From assembly GCA_022818135.1 (NCBI GenBank), contig JAFMSR010000015.1, forward strand, positions 17,003,823 to 17,067,822: 64,000 nt of DNA, in the 5' to 3' direction. The position numbers and the translations under genes were made by a program. Shown here piece after piece: positions 45,713 through 57,468 of the stretch. The first letter of the stretch is position 1, and every line of letters starts with the position of its first letter. The notes under the pieces were generated by a model. The model was not told where the DNA came from, did not search any database, and worked only from the letters and a program-made list of their open reading frames with translations. Origin of the DNA: Saxidomus purpurata. Lineage: Eukaryota > Mollusca > Bivalvia > Venerida > Veneridae.

Positions 45713-45829
45713 ACCTCCTTGATTACTGGTGAATGTCAAGTCATTTCTGTGGAAAACCCTCGGCATAGTATCTGCCACGACAAAGTATGTAAAGATATTA
45801 ATGAATTTTTCTCTGTAGATGTTTAAAAA
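45713..45829 (+). CDS. Candidate exon, possibly terminal (exon h)
   Basis: A strong acceptor 'acatatcccttttcag' is followed by an open phase-0 frame of 38 codons and TAA at 45827-45829. The reading includes SVENPRHSICHDKVCKD. A donor 'AAA|gtatgt' at 45784 could instead make a 72-nt phase 0-0 internal exon. Phase 0 entry fits exon g. The AT-rich sequence that follows, with AATAAA-type strings near 46.03 kb, is consistent with a 3' UTR. A minus-strand frame (45695-45955) overlaps; I prefer the plus strand because of the polypyrimidine tract. Family not recognised. Confidence 0.3.
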
Positions 45830-48210
45830 TTTCAAACAAAAGTATAAGGTGGTTTCTGACTGGACAGAATGATCATGATCTGCGCTGGTAACAAAAGAAA
45901 CGCTTGCTACCAGAGGGGTAGCCGTTAAATGATGTTTCTTATGCACATAATGCAATGATAAATGTAAATTCTGAAAGTTTGGATGTTTCAGTTTATCTAA
46001 ATTATTACTATGATAACAAAACAGTTAATAAAATAAAAAATTAGTATTAATATGTGCATTTTAATTGTATGAGAAAACTAGATCAATTATTATTAGTGTG
46101 AAACATTGTGAAATGTAGCTAATAATTCAAGTTAGCTCATTTTCAGGAGAAATAAAATTTAGATGTTTCTTTTAACCATGTTTCCATTATGCATTTATGA
46201 ATTTTGATTTGAATTTTTTTCTCTATCACAAAAATCCCCTATTTTCACTATAACTGTTTTATTTTTATAATTTGAATTTAGGGGTTTTTTTAGCTTTTAT
46301 TTCAAATTGTAAAGTACCTCACAGTTGTAAGCCAACAAAATATTAATCTGTTGCTGACTTGCAGTTTCTAAATGTACATTTACCAGAATTCACAAGTAAA
46401 ATTAATTAGAAAATAAGATAATGCTACAGTGTTTGGTATGTTACTGTAGCAACTTGTCCCCTTGATCATAGTGACAGACTGTATGATAATTCGCTGAGGG
46501 GCATTTTGGCCACCTACTGATAAATGACCAGTATTGTCACAATACATTGTGCAGTATTGTGCAGTACATGTACCATTTCTTTGTGTTGTTTTTTAAGACA
46601 GGGCCTTAAATTAATTCAATGGTAGGTGTAATATATAATGTTCCCAATATTTTTTTAGATATATTTATTTCGACTTTTCAAGTTGGCCATAATACATGAA
46701 TGTCGAGAAAGATGCTTTCTTTTTGAGCTTGTGAGAAATATTTCTTAAATATCAGAAATAAGAATATAAATTAAAATCTGTACTAAATGTATTTTTTGAT
46801 ATTATGATATTATTCTTTTGCTACATTTGTGGATCATGCATTATTGTGTGCGTTTAATTTACATGACAGCATTTTTAATATTAAATCATAAAGTTACAAA
46901 AAGTAATGTCCTTCACTTGTCTATTAATTTACAAATTTTACACAACCTCTAGAATTAGCGGCAGGCAACCTCTACATCACTGCTCCCTTTTACCAAACTA
47001 AATTATTTGCTGTCTTGATTGAAACCATCAGTTACAGCAGTCATGACATAGAGTTAATGGACTAGGTATTTTGAGACAGTCTTTTTAGATTTTTTTTGAC
47101 AATTAATTATAAATGGGGTCCATTCATGACTGATAATTCTTTTAAATCTTAAAACAGATTTTTCAATTTTAAAATACATTAAAATTGTGTGCCAGTGAAT
47201 AAGTTGCAGTGTAGACTATGATCAAATTGAAAGAAGGGATGACAGATAATTTTATGTTTAAAGGACAGTATATTAGAAAGTTGTCTCAAATAAAAAGACA
47301 GTTTATAAGAATGTTATCTCAAATTATATTCTATTCATAGAAAGTTTCAGGAAAAGCAATAAAAATAATACTATGTATCTATGTATTGTGCTCATTAATA
47401 GAGTTAAGTCAGTTTTGAAATCTACTTAATACCTGATTACTTTGGTTTATGTTAGATCTGACTTCTATTTAGCATATGAAATGGTCCTATTAAAGAATAG
47501 TCCAAACTAGTTCTCAGTCTTCTCTAATTTTATCTTGAAAACATAATCATTATAATGCATTTTTATTTTGTTTCTTTGTTTAATAAAGGTCCTTCTCTTG
47601 TTGAAAGATGAGACCCCTAAATTTTTACTGTTGTAGTTTAAAAAAAATTGATTGCCCCAGGCAGTATTCAGGTATTGAAAGCCTTCTTATCAGTATGTTG
47701 TGTAAGATTACATAACATAATAAACCACATGATCACAAGGCAGGGTAGTGTACACCCAGATGATTTTGTCATATAGCACTGACACAAAACATAGTTGAAC
47801 AATGTAATTAAGAAATTAAATCCAAGGAAATTAAAGCACTAGAAGAAGGGATTAGGTCAGTGATTTTTTTGCTGATATTAACATAAATATGAGAAAAGAG
47901 TGGAAATTGTTCTTAGCTTACTTGGCTTTGTAACCTGAGGCACTGTGTCTTTAAGATACACAGTTTTATCCTGATGAATGTTGGCATAGTTTTGAATCTG
48001 TACTCTGCTGGTAGCAAATTATTCTGCTTTTGTGAATAGTGCAGTTCAAGATCAGTCAGCACATCCATCCAGTCTGATCATAATTTGCACTGTTCACTAT
48101 TCAATTGTATTGAATACATTTTCAGTGAACCTTAATTGAACCATAATTCTTCTATGCAAATTAAATGATTTTTAAAATATAGACATGCTGATATTCTTCA
48201 TATTTTTTTG
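45830..48210. other. AT-rich, repeat-poor tract, possible long 3' UTR
   Basis: No dispersed repeat family or tRNA-like motif was recognised over 2.4 kb, in contrast to nearly all of the window. Several AATAAA-type strings occur, the first near 46.03 kb. It could be the 3' UTR of exon h or intron sequence before 48216. Confidence 0.35.
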
Positions 48211-48215
48211 TGTAG

Positions 48216-48310
48216 ATATCATGCCTATGAGCATGATGAGAATAAGTGTCACATGCAGTGATGAGGGAAGTTCAAAAACACCAACAAATGAAAGCTGCAG
48301 AAAACCATAA
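48216..48310 (+). CDS. Candidate terminal exon, low confidence
   Basis: Acceptor 'tcatatttttttgtgtag', then in phase 1 an open frame to TAA at 48308-48310 (about 31 residues, methionine-rich then polar, with SDEGSSKTPTNESCRKP at the end). It does not fit the phase 0 exit of exon h, so it would need another upstream exon. Composition is protein-like but the segment is short. Confidence 0.2.
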
Positions 48311-48439
48311 ATCCTTGCAGTGTGAAAAATGATGTATTTTGTGAAGATCCTTCAACCTGTAAAGAGTTTAGAAGATGGAAGTTCTGAATTGAAGATTTTG
48401 TTGGATTTCAAACTTAAGGAGGGATTTTGTTAATATACC

Positions 48440-48930
48440 CCAGAAACGAAGTTTGGTGGGGGGGTATATAGGAGTCACCCGGTGGTCGGTCGGTCGGTCG
48501 GTCAGGTGGGGGGGGGGCGGTCGGTCAGGTGGTCTGTTGCATTTTCCTTGTCCGGAGCATAACTTGAAAACTACTAGTTGGAATTCAATACAACTTCATA
48601 CAATGGTCAAGTACATTGAGAGGAAGTGCAGTGCACAAGAACTATAACTCTATCTTGACTCATTACAGAGTTATTGCCCTTTGTTACTTTTCCTTGTTGC
48701 AGAGCATAACTTTAAAATTACTGGCTGGAATGCAATACAACTTCATACAATGGTTCAGCACAATGAGAGGAAGTGCAGTGTGCAAGAACAATAATTCTAT
48801 CTTGAGTAATTACCAAGTTATTGCCAAGACCAATATCTCTATTTTAGTTTTCTTTTGCAAGGTATTCTGTTACTACGAACTTCCTCAGTTTATAAAGCAG
48901 TCTTTCGGGGGTATTGATCACATTTAGTGA
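48440..48930 (+). repeat. 'gtgcagtg' element, longer copy
   Basis: Starts 'atataccccagaaacgaag', with (GGTC)n and poly-G near 48.49-48.53 kb, and two units with 'gagcataact(t)', 'aatacaacttcatacaatgg' and 'gaggaagtgcagtg(t)'. It ends 'gggggtattgatcacatttagtgatag'. The ORFs over it are repeat artefacts. Confidence 0.7.
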
Positions 48931-49299
48931 TAGCTCTAGTTTTAGTAGCAATTGTTTGTGTAGAGAGAGTCAAGAAGACATAAATAACGCAAAACACCTA
49001 AGATAGAACAAACAAAAATGTTGGATTAGAAATGAATGATGAAGGTAAAGATGAGGAGATGTAGTGTACCTACATGTACAAAGAGCACTTAGTGTCAGTT
49101 TTGTGTTCATGAATATACAACACAAGGTGTTGTGTTGATTCAGTGATTCAATTAAGGATAAATGCTGGTGTTACATGTATAACTTTGAGTAGTCCGATCA
49201 GTTTATATTGTTTAATTAGAAAATTAATTAGATAGATTTAAAGAAGACAACAGAAAAAGTGTAAAATTTAAGGCAGTTGAATATAAAGATTTCATTTTT

Positions 49300-49790
49300 A
49301 GCTTATCTGACACAAAGTGCCAGAGTGAGTTATTTTTATCGCATTCTGTCCGCAGTCTGTCCGTCCGTCCACCATTTCCTTCAAACGACATCTCCTCTAT
49401 AACCACAGGACCAATGTTGATGAAACTTTGTGGGATGTTCCTTGCATGAAGCTCTATCAAAATTGTTCAAAGAATTCCATTCCATGCAGAACTCTGGTTG
49501 CTATGGTAACAAATAGGTAAAACTTAAAAAATCTTCTTCTCTAATACCTAGAGATTAGATATTTGGCATGTAGAAATGCCTAGTGGACCTCTACTAAGAT
49601 TGTTCAAATTATGACCCCCGGGTTAAAGTTGATTCCTCCAGGGGGTCACTTGATTTTACATAAGCTTATACAGGTAAAACTTTAAAATCTTCTCTGAAAC
49701 CACAGGGAGCTAGATAGAGCTTAGATATTTAGCATGTAGCATTGCCTAGTAAACTTTTCGAAGAAAAGGTGAGCTTTCCTACTCGCCTCA
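49300..49790. repeat. Dispersed 'gtccgtccgtcc / tagtggacc' repeat
   Basis: 'tgtccgcagtctgtccgtccgtccacc', 'aaacgacatctcctct', 'cctagtggacc' and 'atgacccccgggttaaagttga' recur in part at 8.27-9.4 kb and about 0.3-0.65 kb. Non-coding. Confidence 0.55.
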
Positions 49791-49959
49791 TTTCATCATG
49801 TTAATTGTTTGCTATTTTCCCCACTAAAGATGTGTCAAACTGCTTTGACTTCACTTCCTTTGTCAGCGGAAACGTTAATGATCGTATAAATCATAAAGAA
49901 AATATGACTGTGTTGTTGTTGAAGTTTCCCTTATATCTCTTATTTTACTTAAATTCCTA

Positions 49960-50060
49960 GTTCAAGTCTTGTGCTGACTACCAATCCGGAGGTCCCTGGT
50001 ACGAATCCTATCCAGGGCCCTGGACATTTCCCACCATCATTATGAGGCAGTAATAGCACG
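49960..50060 (+). repeat. tRNA-like SINE head
   Basis: 'gtgctgactaccaatccggagg' followed by a B-box-like 'ctggtacgaatcctatccaggg'. Body sequence continues to about 50.17 kb. Confidence 0.45.
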
Positions 50061-50194
50061 TTTGCATCAATATATAGAAGGGTCCTAGGTTTGATCACTT
50101 CAGTGCCAAATTAAGGAAGAAGTGTCAAAGGAGATATAGCCGTGACATCACTCGTCCAGATTGAAAAGATTGCTGGTAGTCTATAACAGTTAAG

Positions 50195-50345
50195 GAGCGG
50201 ACAGTGGTCTAGTGGTTATCGCACGTTCGATCCCCCGTTCCCCCCACTAACATAACTAATGGTCTTTCGGATGAGGCCTAAACAGAGGTAGGCTGTCGTA
50301 ACCTTCTTGGCACGTTGGTCATATGGATTATTCGGTAACTATTAA
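50195..50345 (+). repeat. tRNA-derived SINE fragment
   Basis: 'acagtggtctagtggttatcgcacgttcgatcccccg' gives A- and B-box motifs with most of the region between them deleted, followed by 'ctttcggatgaggcctaaacagaggt'. Confidence 0.55.
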
Positions 50346-51470
50346 AACTCTTAAATGCATATAACAATTTAAAAAAAATTCTTTCGTATGGTAAAATAGT
50401 TTTTGGATCAATTGATTTTTAATCGGTCCAATGTTAACAGAGTGTTGATTCCTTACGGCTGAACGCACAATATACAAACAAGTAGTTCCATATATTCAGT
50501 TGTTACAAATTATACTGTCTTCTGTTTTAGAAATTATATAGTAACATATCTAAATAATATCAAAACATTTCAGAATAGCATAATTTCATATTGTTTTTTT
50601 TTTCTTATAATTTGTTACTAAACAATCAATGAGACATCTGTATAGAACTATTTTCCTACGCAGCATTTGATTTGATTTTGATTCGATTACAACTAGTCAG
50701 ACTAAAAGATAACTAGTTCGGCCGAATATTTTAGGCCGGTCTTTTATCCGATATTGTTTTTGTGACAAACAATAAGCCATGCATAGCTAATGTTTATTGT
50801 ACTGATATACCGACATGAAATAAAATTTGATTTGATTTGATTTGTTAAGGAACCACTATGTACCCTTGAATTTTAAACGAAAAAACTCGGAATTCAACGT
50901 AAAAACAGTGATTTTTTGTAACTTACCAACGCCTCTATCATCCAAAGTGTTTGGCATGACTAGTTGTCATTTAGTGTCTTTAAAGATATGCCGAAACGCT
51001 AGTCTAAAATACGCGTTTAAGTATAAAACTGAAACTTATCAGCAAAATAACTTTACAGAATCACTTGTAGATGTCTTTTTGAAATATGACAACATATTTT
51101 TATTCTTTAAACACGTTGTACTTGTTGTATTTTATGTAAATGCGTGGTATGAAAATGGTATGAAAATGTCCGCATTTTGCCGAAGTCGGTTCGTACCTGG
51201 GTACGAATAACTGTAAGAAATCACATAGATCTACATGTCTTAGATACGATTTTTAAATGTAGACAGAAATGCAATTATCTAAAGGGAAAATCAAATTCAT
51301 TTCTCTGGCTCATGCTGTCATTTATAAAGAACATATATTAACTCGATATAAAAGCAAATAGGATTTATTGTATTGTATTGTATTGTAACTAAAACTTTCG
51401 AACTTTACCATGATTCTTTTGCTACACTAAATTTTGGTGGGTACATTCATACATACATTAATTATATTGT

Positions 51471-51590
51471 ATCATTATTATTATTATTATCATCATCATC
51501 ATCTTTGTCGTCATCATCATCGTTGTCGTCATCACCATAATAATAATAATCATCATCATCATCATTATTATTATTATTACTTGTTACGAA
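51471..51590. repeat. Compound trinucleotide microsatellite (TTA/ATC/GTC)
   Basis: Runs of 'att', 'atc', 'gtc' and 'taa' follow each other. The histidine/tyrosine-rich open frame here is an artefact of the repeat. Confidence 0.85.
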
Positions 51591-51724
51591 ATTTTCTAGA
51601 GTCTAATATAAAAGGTAAAGTGTTTATTTATTATAGTGTCACCCCTATTTTAAAGGGCCAGCCATTTCTGACTTATGAGACACCTTCTTTTTGAGCACAT
51701 GTACCTCCCGAATCTTACCCTTTT

Positions 51725-51888
51725 AATGCCAGGCACCAGGCAGGTAGGCATACGGTAACCATTATTTAACTAGCTGGCGACTAACCATCCGGCCATATCA
51801 GAACGGACCCCTGCTGGGATTCGAACCTTTGACCTCCCGCCTCCCAAGGCGGATGCCTAAACCACTAGACCAAGGGAGACGGTGAATG
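51725..51888 (-). repeat. tRNA-derived SINE copy
   Basis: On the minus strand: 'cccttggtctagtggtttaggcatccgcc' (A box), a short anticodon-like arm, and 'aggttcgaatcccagcagggg' (B box), then 'atatggccggatggttagtcgcc'. Matches 41.12-41.25 kb. Proline-tRNA-like in layout but continuous with a SINE body. Confidence 0.65.
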
Positions 51889-51892
51889 TTGT

Positions 51893-51960
51893 ATATGTTA
51901 AATATGAAAGTTAATAGCCTGTTTGTAATATATGTTAAATATGAAAGTTAATAGCCTGCT
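51893..51960. repeat. Tandem duplication of about 37 bp
   Basis: 'atgttaaatatgaaagttaa' plus 'tagcctg' occurs twice in immediate succession. Confidence 0.7.
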
Positions 51961-52324
51961 ATTAAAACATTCAGTTGTTGTTACAGACGAGTTATGAAAA
52001 TTTAAAACAGCATGGTAGAGAGGCTGATAATAACTGTGGGTCACAATAGACCCGGTATATTGCAATTCACAGTATTTTGGAAGCACTCACCGGGATAGTT
52101 AATGTAAGCTGCAAGTACTTGTTCTACAGTAGGTATATTCTGAATCAATTTGTAACAAAAGATTGATTTATCCATTTAAGCTTTTCTATGAAAAACAGAA
52201 AAGCCATTGTCATAACCTCCTTGACGTCAGTCGGCACTGTCGTCTTAAATCGGGTACAGCTTTCTAAAAAAATTCACTTTCTTGGTAACCATTAAAGCCT
52301 TGAAACTTCTGATAATTGATTGGC

Positions 52325-52585
52325 ATCACACAATGGCATATGTGGCCGAGTGGTTAAGGTCACTGACTGATGATCACTTGTCCCTCACCGCTGTAGGTTC
52401 GTGCCCTACTTGGGTCGAATTCTTTTATGTCCGGAAGCTATCTAGGTTCTACCCAGGTGCCCGCTTGTGACTGAAATAATGCCTGAATTGGCACCCAGGG
52501 TCTTCCTCCTCCATGAAAGCTGGACGTTGCATTATGACCTTAGCTGTTAAGTACGACGTTAAATCTTAATCAGTCAATTGGCACA
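52325..52585 (+). repeat. tRNA-Ser/Leu-like SINE, near full length
   Basis: 'gtggccgagtggttaaggtca' (A box with type-II tRNA layout) and 'taggttcgtgccctac' (B box), then a body 'ttgggtcgaattctttt ... ggcacccagggtcttcctcctccatgaaagctgg' ending 'agtacgacgttaaatc'. The ORF across it is spurious. Confidence 0.7.
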
Positions 52586-52869
52586 ATACAATCAACCTTA
52601 TGGGCATATCCCATAACTTTTGAATGACATTAAAAGTTGTTCAAACTATGAATTTTCAGTTCAGATTTGTCAAAATCCACTTCTCAGTTACCATTCACAG
52701 CTATCATACTTCATAGGGTAGTTGAGCATAGTCACTGAATGTAAAAGGTAAGTACATGGGTTCCTATCTCAAAAGTAAAGTTTACACAAATTGTTAAAGG
52801 TCAAACTTTGTGGATAGTTGTGTCTCCAGTTTATAACTTTACTCGTGAAAGGGTTGTCCTGATATTTAC

Positions 52870-52949
52870 ACATGTATGTGTTGTTCAGAGACAATCGATC
52901 ATCCAGTACTTCCAGTCCTTTGATTAAGCTTTGTTTTATAATTTCTTTG
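52870..52949 (-). CDS. Weak candidate exon on the minus strand
   Basis: Minus-strand open frame containing LIKGLEVLDDRLSLNNTYM with an acceptor-like AG before it and a donor 'ATGT|gtaaat' after it. The LEVLDDRL...NTYM pattern is reminiscent of the C-terminal helical domain of glutathione S-transferases, but no catalytic or thioredoxin-fold part is seen nearby. The polypyrimidine tract is poor. It could be an isolated pseudo-exon or a chance frame. Confidence 0.15.
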
Positions 52950-53720
52950 CTATCCAAAGGATTTTTAAAATTCAAAAAGTTCTACAATACTCATTTTTCA
53001 TATTAAACTATCTTTTTAAAAAGAACACGTTTTTGTTACCGCAATAACCTTTGCTAAAACAGTGTAAGTTACAGCTCGCGATTTTGAAAAAAGTAAAACG
53101 AAATTGAAAATAATGAATAAATTGTGCGTTTTATTAGCTTTCCAATGATATAAAACTTGTTTAAATATCTTGTTTTAAGAAAGTTACGGCCGTTAAGAAA
53201 ACACCACTAACAATACAAAAATATGGATTACCGACCGCTGCCCAACGGAGTTTTGTCTACTTCGTAATACGGTATTTTGTTTTCAAAAAAGGTCATTACT
53301 TTATGACAAGTGGGCAAAACTTTTTGAATACCGTCACATGCAACATCGCCCGTCTCTCTTCGAGATTGATTCCATCTGTAATGAGTCTCGAGAGCGATTA
53401 AGTTGTAAATTTAGCACATGAATAGATTTGCTAAGGTAAAAAAAAACAGTGACACAAACTATCCGTATTGTGTGTGTTCAGCTAAAATCGTTACCACAGA
53501 GTCAAAGGTCACCAGTACTGGGCTGGTCTTACTGTATAATCAAATTAAAAATTTGCAGTAAATGTCAATGATTCATAGTAAATTTCACAAAAAGTCGCCA
53601 TGTAATGTAAATTTTACAAAAAAAAGTCAGTTCCATATCAAATGTAGGATCAGCACACTTAAAATCAATTTAAAATAAATCGGAATGAATAACACAAAAT
53701 TATTTTCATTTAGAATTAAT

Positions 53721-53920
53721 CCAATTGGATTCTTTCTAATTAGTTCCAATTGGAATACCGGTAATCCAATTGGAAAAATTCATTCCAATTGGACTGAATC
53801 CAATTGGAACTTCCAATTGGAAGTCTGAATTCCAATTGGCGAGTCCAATTGGAAATATATTCCAATTGGAAAATTCCAATTGGAATGAGAATTTTATTGC
53901 TATTTTTAGAATCCAATTGG
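53721..53920. repeat. Array of CCAATTGG palindromes
   Basis: The 8-bp palindrome CCAATTGG occurs 11 times in 200 bp (first at 53721-53728, last at 53913-53920), usually within TCCAATTGGA or TTCCAATTGGAA, with spacers of irregular length. The minus-strand open frame over it is an artefact. Confidence 0.9.
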
Positions 53921-54403
53921 AATATTTATTTTCCAATATCTTTTAGAATTTGATTTTTGTGTTTGTCTTTATAAGTTATTGAACGAAAGGTAGAAATTAT
54001 TTATTCCAATGTAAAATACGATAAATCAACATACTTATATTACGAATAATTATTATAGTTTTCAATGTAGTTTTTGGAAAATTTTGGAATTCCAAAAATT
54101 CGCTGGAACGTGTTAATTACGTTTTAATGAAGGAAATGTGTGTAATCAATATTTTTATGTCTATTTCGTATTATTTTAGCATACAGTTAAAACTATTTTT
54201 CTTCGCATTCTAATAACCGCTCCTAGCATGTACTTCCGGAAAAACTATTCCATAATAGGCCGCCGCCGTCATCGGCGCCGCCAACAACATCAAATCGTAC
54301 CGTATAGGCCTATCGTGCATCGGGAATCTTATATCGTGTATAGTATATAATGCACGTTGTACGATGAGTGAGACGATATGATACACGTATACAATTGACA
54401 ATT

Positions 54404-55158
54404 TTAGAAATTAATGAGCTGTTAGCCGATTACGGAAGATAATCATATGCATATCACGGAAAAGTACGGATATTTACGGAAATTTACGGAAACGTACGGA
54501 GCCCGATATAAGAGTTTGTAGTTTGATTTTAAAATTTCCGATGTTATTTCATTGACAACCTTGTTATTTACAAACGATTACATATATATTTACCTAAAAA
54601 ATAAATTTCTCTAAAAAATGATTTAATTTGCGTACATTCCCGAGAAGGAACTCACGTGATCAAAATCACCCGCCATTTATCGAGGACGCTGCATAGGCCC
54701 AGTGAACGGTTTCACCGATTACAACTACAAGGTAACCAAGAATCATTTTTGGTTTTCTCAGTTATACACATTGTACAGTACTGTATTTATATTTCATTGC
54801 TGGTATTGCTTTGTTTATTTCTGTTTCGGTACACAATGATTTTCGATCCACATCATCACATCATATCGCTTGAAGTTGTACAAAGCGCAGATCGAATTAT
54901 TTTTATTGGCTTAAACAATTTATAATGTTGACTATGTGATTATTTTTCATTTAACGTACGTTTTATAATAAAACAAACTTCCCTGCCACCAATATATTTG
55001 TGAATCATTCATTCTTTGTCATATATTGAATTTCGTCCTTTGCACATTTCGACCGCGCTTTAGGTAAGGTTCAGCGCAAAACACGTAGTTCAAAAGTTGT
55101 TTTTCGGGGAGTTAAACTATAGCCCCCAGGCCTTCAGCGCTCACAGAGCTTTGATTTA
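54404..55158 (+). repeat. 'tacgga' repeat family, copy 2
   Basis: Begins 'agaaattaatgagctgttagccgattacgg', has 'acggaaaagtacggatatttacgg' and 'cgagaaggaactcacgtgatc', and ends 'taaactatagcccccaggccttcagcgctcacag(a)gctttgattta'. It matches 61827-62566 at roughly nine of ten bases over about 740 bp. The open frame inside has no splice support. Confidence 0.8.
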
Positions 55159-56129
55159 GTCTAAGCTTTCCTGTGTTACATTATATGATGGAGTTTAACA
55201 CAGATTTTGTCTAACGTTGACTTTAAATTTACTTTTTAAATTACCTAGTAATTATACCGTTATGCTTTTTGGCATAAAATTGTTACATTCATTCATATTT
55301 TCTAATGGTAATAGCTTTTCATAGGCAAGGACACTAGTGATTCAATCAATTATTCATTAACATTGGTTAAATAATAAATCAGTTAAATTACAACTCATAG
55401 TGTTATTACATGCACTAACGTGAATTATTCATATTGTAAGCCCGACTTTTAACATCAAATGTCAGCACAAAAGTTTTATGTTAATGAACGTTGAGTGCAA
55501 GTGGACTTGCCACAATAAGGCATTTCGTAATTATATTCAAATACCATGGGCAATGTATATTATGTGATTACATGTATGTTGTAATAGTCTCTTTTTCATT
55601 CGAATCCCTATTAGAGAGAATAGGGAGAGAAAAAGAGAAATAGATTTTTCCCCCAATAAACACTCTAGTCTTTTTGTTAGTTGAAACGACTATTCTGAAT
55701 TCAGACTGAAAACATCTATGATGATCGTGATATGGTCATTTTCAATTTTTACCCTTTTCCAAACTTAGGCAGATAATATAGATGCATTTAAAATGATATT
55801 TTTCTATGGCGAATTCTTTTAAATGAGCCTACAATGATTTCCCTAGACATTGAAATTGTAAGTACTTTGAATTGTTGATACGACATAAGCATAAGTACCG
55901 CATATAAGCACTTTGATCGCACTTTTTTCTTGCATATCAGATCGGCATTTCCGATGATGATACCCACGCCGGAAAAATCGGTCTGGAATCCCTCCTATGC
56001 CAAACGGCTCTGAGGCTGAGACTAGTGAATTACTTATAACGTAACCTTACAAACATTGTGACGTCATTTTCCAAAACAAGAATATCATTTGTTTCTTTGT
56101 GATATGTAAGATACTTGTTGGTTTCGTTG
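55159..56129. other. AT-rich non-coding stretch
   Basis: No supportable gene or repeat. Confidence 0.3.
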
Positions 56130-56405
56130 TAGTATATTGCTGTTATTTCATCGAGTGGGCATCAAAAGTGATATTTTCACGAGTGGCACAGCAACACGTG
56201 ACAATAACCACTTTTGGTGTTCACAAGTGAAATAACAAATGCATCGTGTTATGATCTCGGTACCAACAAACTTTCTGTATATTTTATATCTCAAACTCTA
56301 CGTTTGTTAAGATTATTTTTTAAAAATGTAGAAAATTGCGGAAAACGTTATCAGAAAGCATAGTCACCTGACGTCATCGTCGTATGGTTTCCAGCATTCA
56401 TTACA
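56130..56405. repeat. 'tcgagtgggca' dispersed repeat, copy 2
   Basis: Same block order as 42380-42665. Confidence 0.6.
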
Positions 56406-56859
56406 CTTGGTATACTTTATGACGTTAATCAGGGTAACATATTTTGATAATTTTCTCTGACAGTGAGTGGACATTGATTTTATTTTTATATAACCCACAG
56501 TTATACTTCTATGAACCACCGAACAATATAAAATAAAATGCATTATTTTGATAAGTAAGCATTTAGAAATCTACCTTATAGTGCAAGACAGCATGCAAGA
56601 AAATTTTTATATCATGCGATATCTGGTTGAGATGGAAATATCCGTTACCTCTTTTAACTGTTTTGAAATAAAGGAATCCAAAGTGTACACTTCCAGGTTA
56701 ATCGGTTTTCCTTTTGAAAAGTAGAGAAATGTGCATGACTGTGCCTGAGTTACACACAAGACTTTAACTAGGAATTTCTACAGATAAGTGTCGTGTAACT
56801 CTGTGAAAATGTTCCTTAAGTACTCCAACTTTAAAAGTAACATATCAAATGGTTAAGTC

Positions 56860-57418
56860 AACAATGGACAAGAATGAAAATTTTAACTGAATTTCTAAGT
56901 GGAAAGGGGCCATAATTCAATTAAAATCCTTGACAGAGTTACCTTCTCCTGCCTATGTTTGGGGATGAAGTTTGTAAACAAGTATTCCAACTTTCAAAGT
57001 AATATCTCATACAGTTCAGTCAAAAAGTGGACTGGTACAAAATGCTTTACTGAGATTCTAAGTCGATAAAGGGCCTTAATTTTTTTTTAAATCCTCGACA
57101 GAGTTACCTTCTCTTTCCTACAGACGGGGGTAATGATACAAACAAATAAATTCCAACTTGCAAAGCAATATCTGAAAGGGTTGAGTCAATAGTGGAGTTT
57201 ACCCCTATTCAATGTTTTTTCTGAGTTATGTACTCTTGTCTGTTAATGGAGGATTGTAATGGTAAACACGTGTGATAAGTTTCAAAGCAATACTTCTAAT
57301 GGTTTTGAAATAAAGTGGGGTGGTACGACAAACTTCACCAAGGTGTGACATCAACGTGGACGCCGACCCCGAGGTGAGGAATAGCTCCCCTTTTTTTCGA
57401 AAAGTCGAGCTAAAAATT
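56860..57418 (+). repeat. 'ggccataattc / acagagttacctt' dispersed repeat
   Basis: Three units with 'aaaggggccataattcaa / aaagggccttaat', 'gacagagttaccttctc', and 'attccaacttt / caaagcaatat', ending 'acgtggacgccgaccccgagg' and 'tcgaaaagtcgagctaaa'. The end has the look of a bivalve terminal-motif repeat. Non-coding. Confidence 0.65.
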
Positions 57419-57468
57419 TATATTGTCAACGCCTGCTCGTATCACACTACTTAGATACTTTTATTAAG

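Noticed and set aside
50842..51210. 122-codon plus-strand frame and a minus-strand first-exon-like MPNTLDDRGV with gtaagt donor near 50.94 kb
   Set aside because: Neither has partner exons in compatible phase that I could find, and the two readings contradict one another.
51800..51885. Functional tRNA-Pro gene
   Set aside because: tRNA-like, but continuous with a SINE body that recurs at 41.1 kb.
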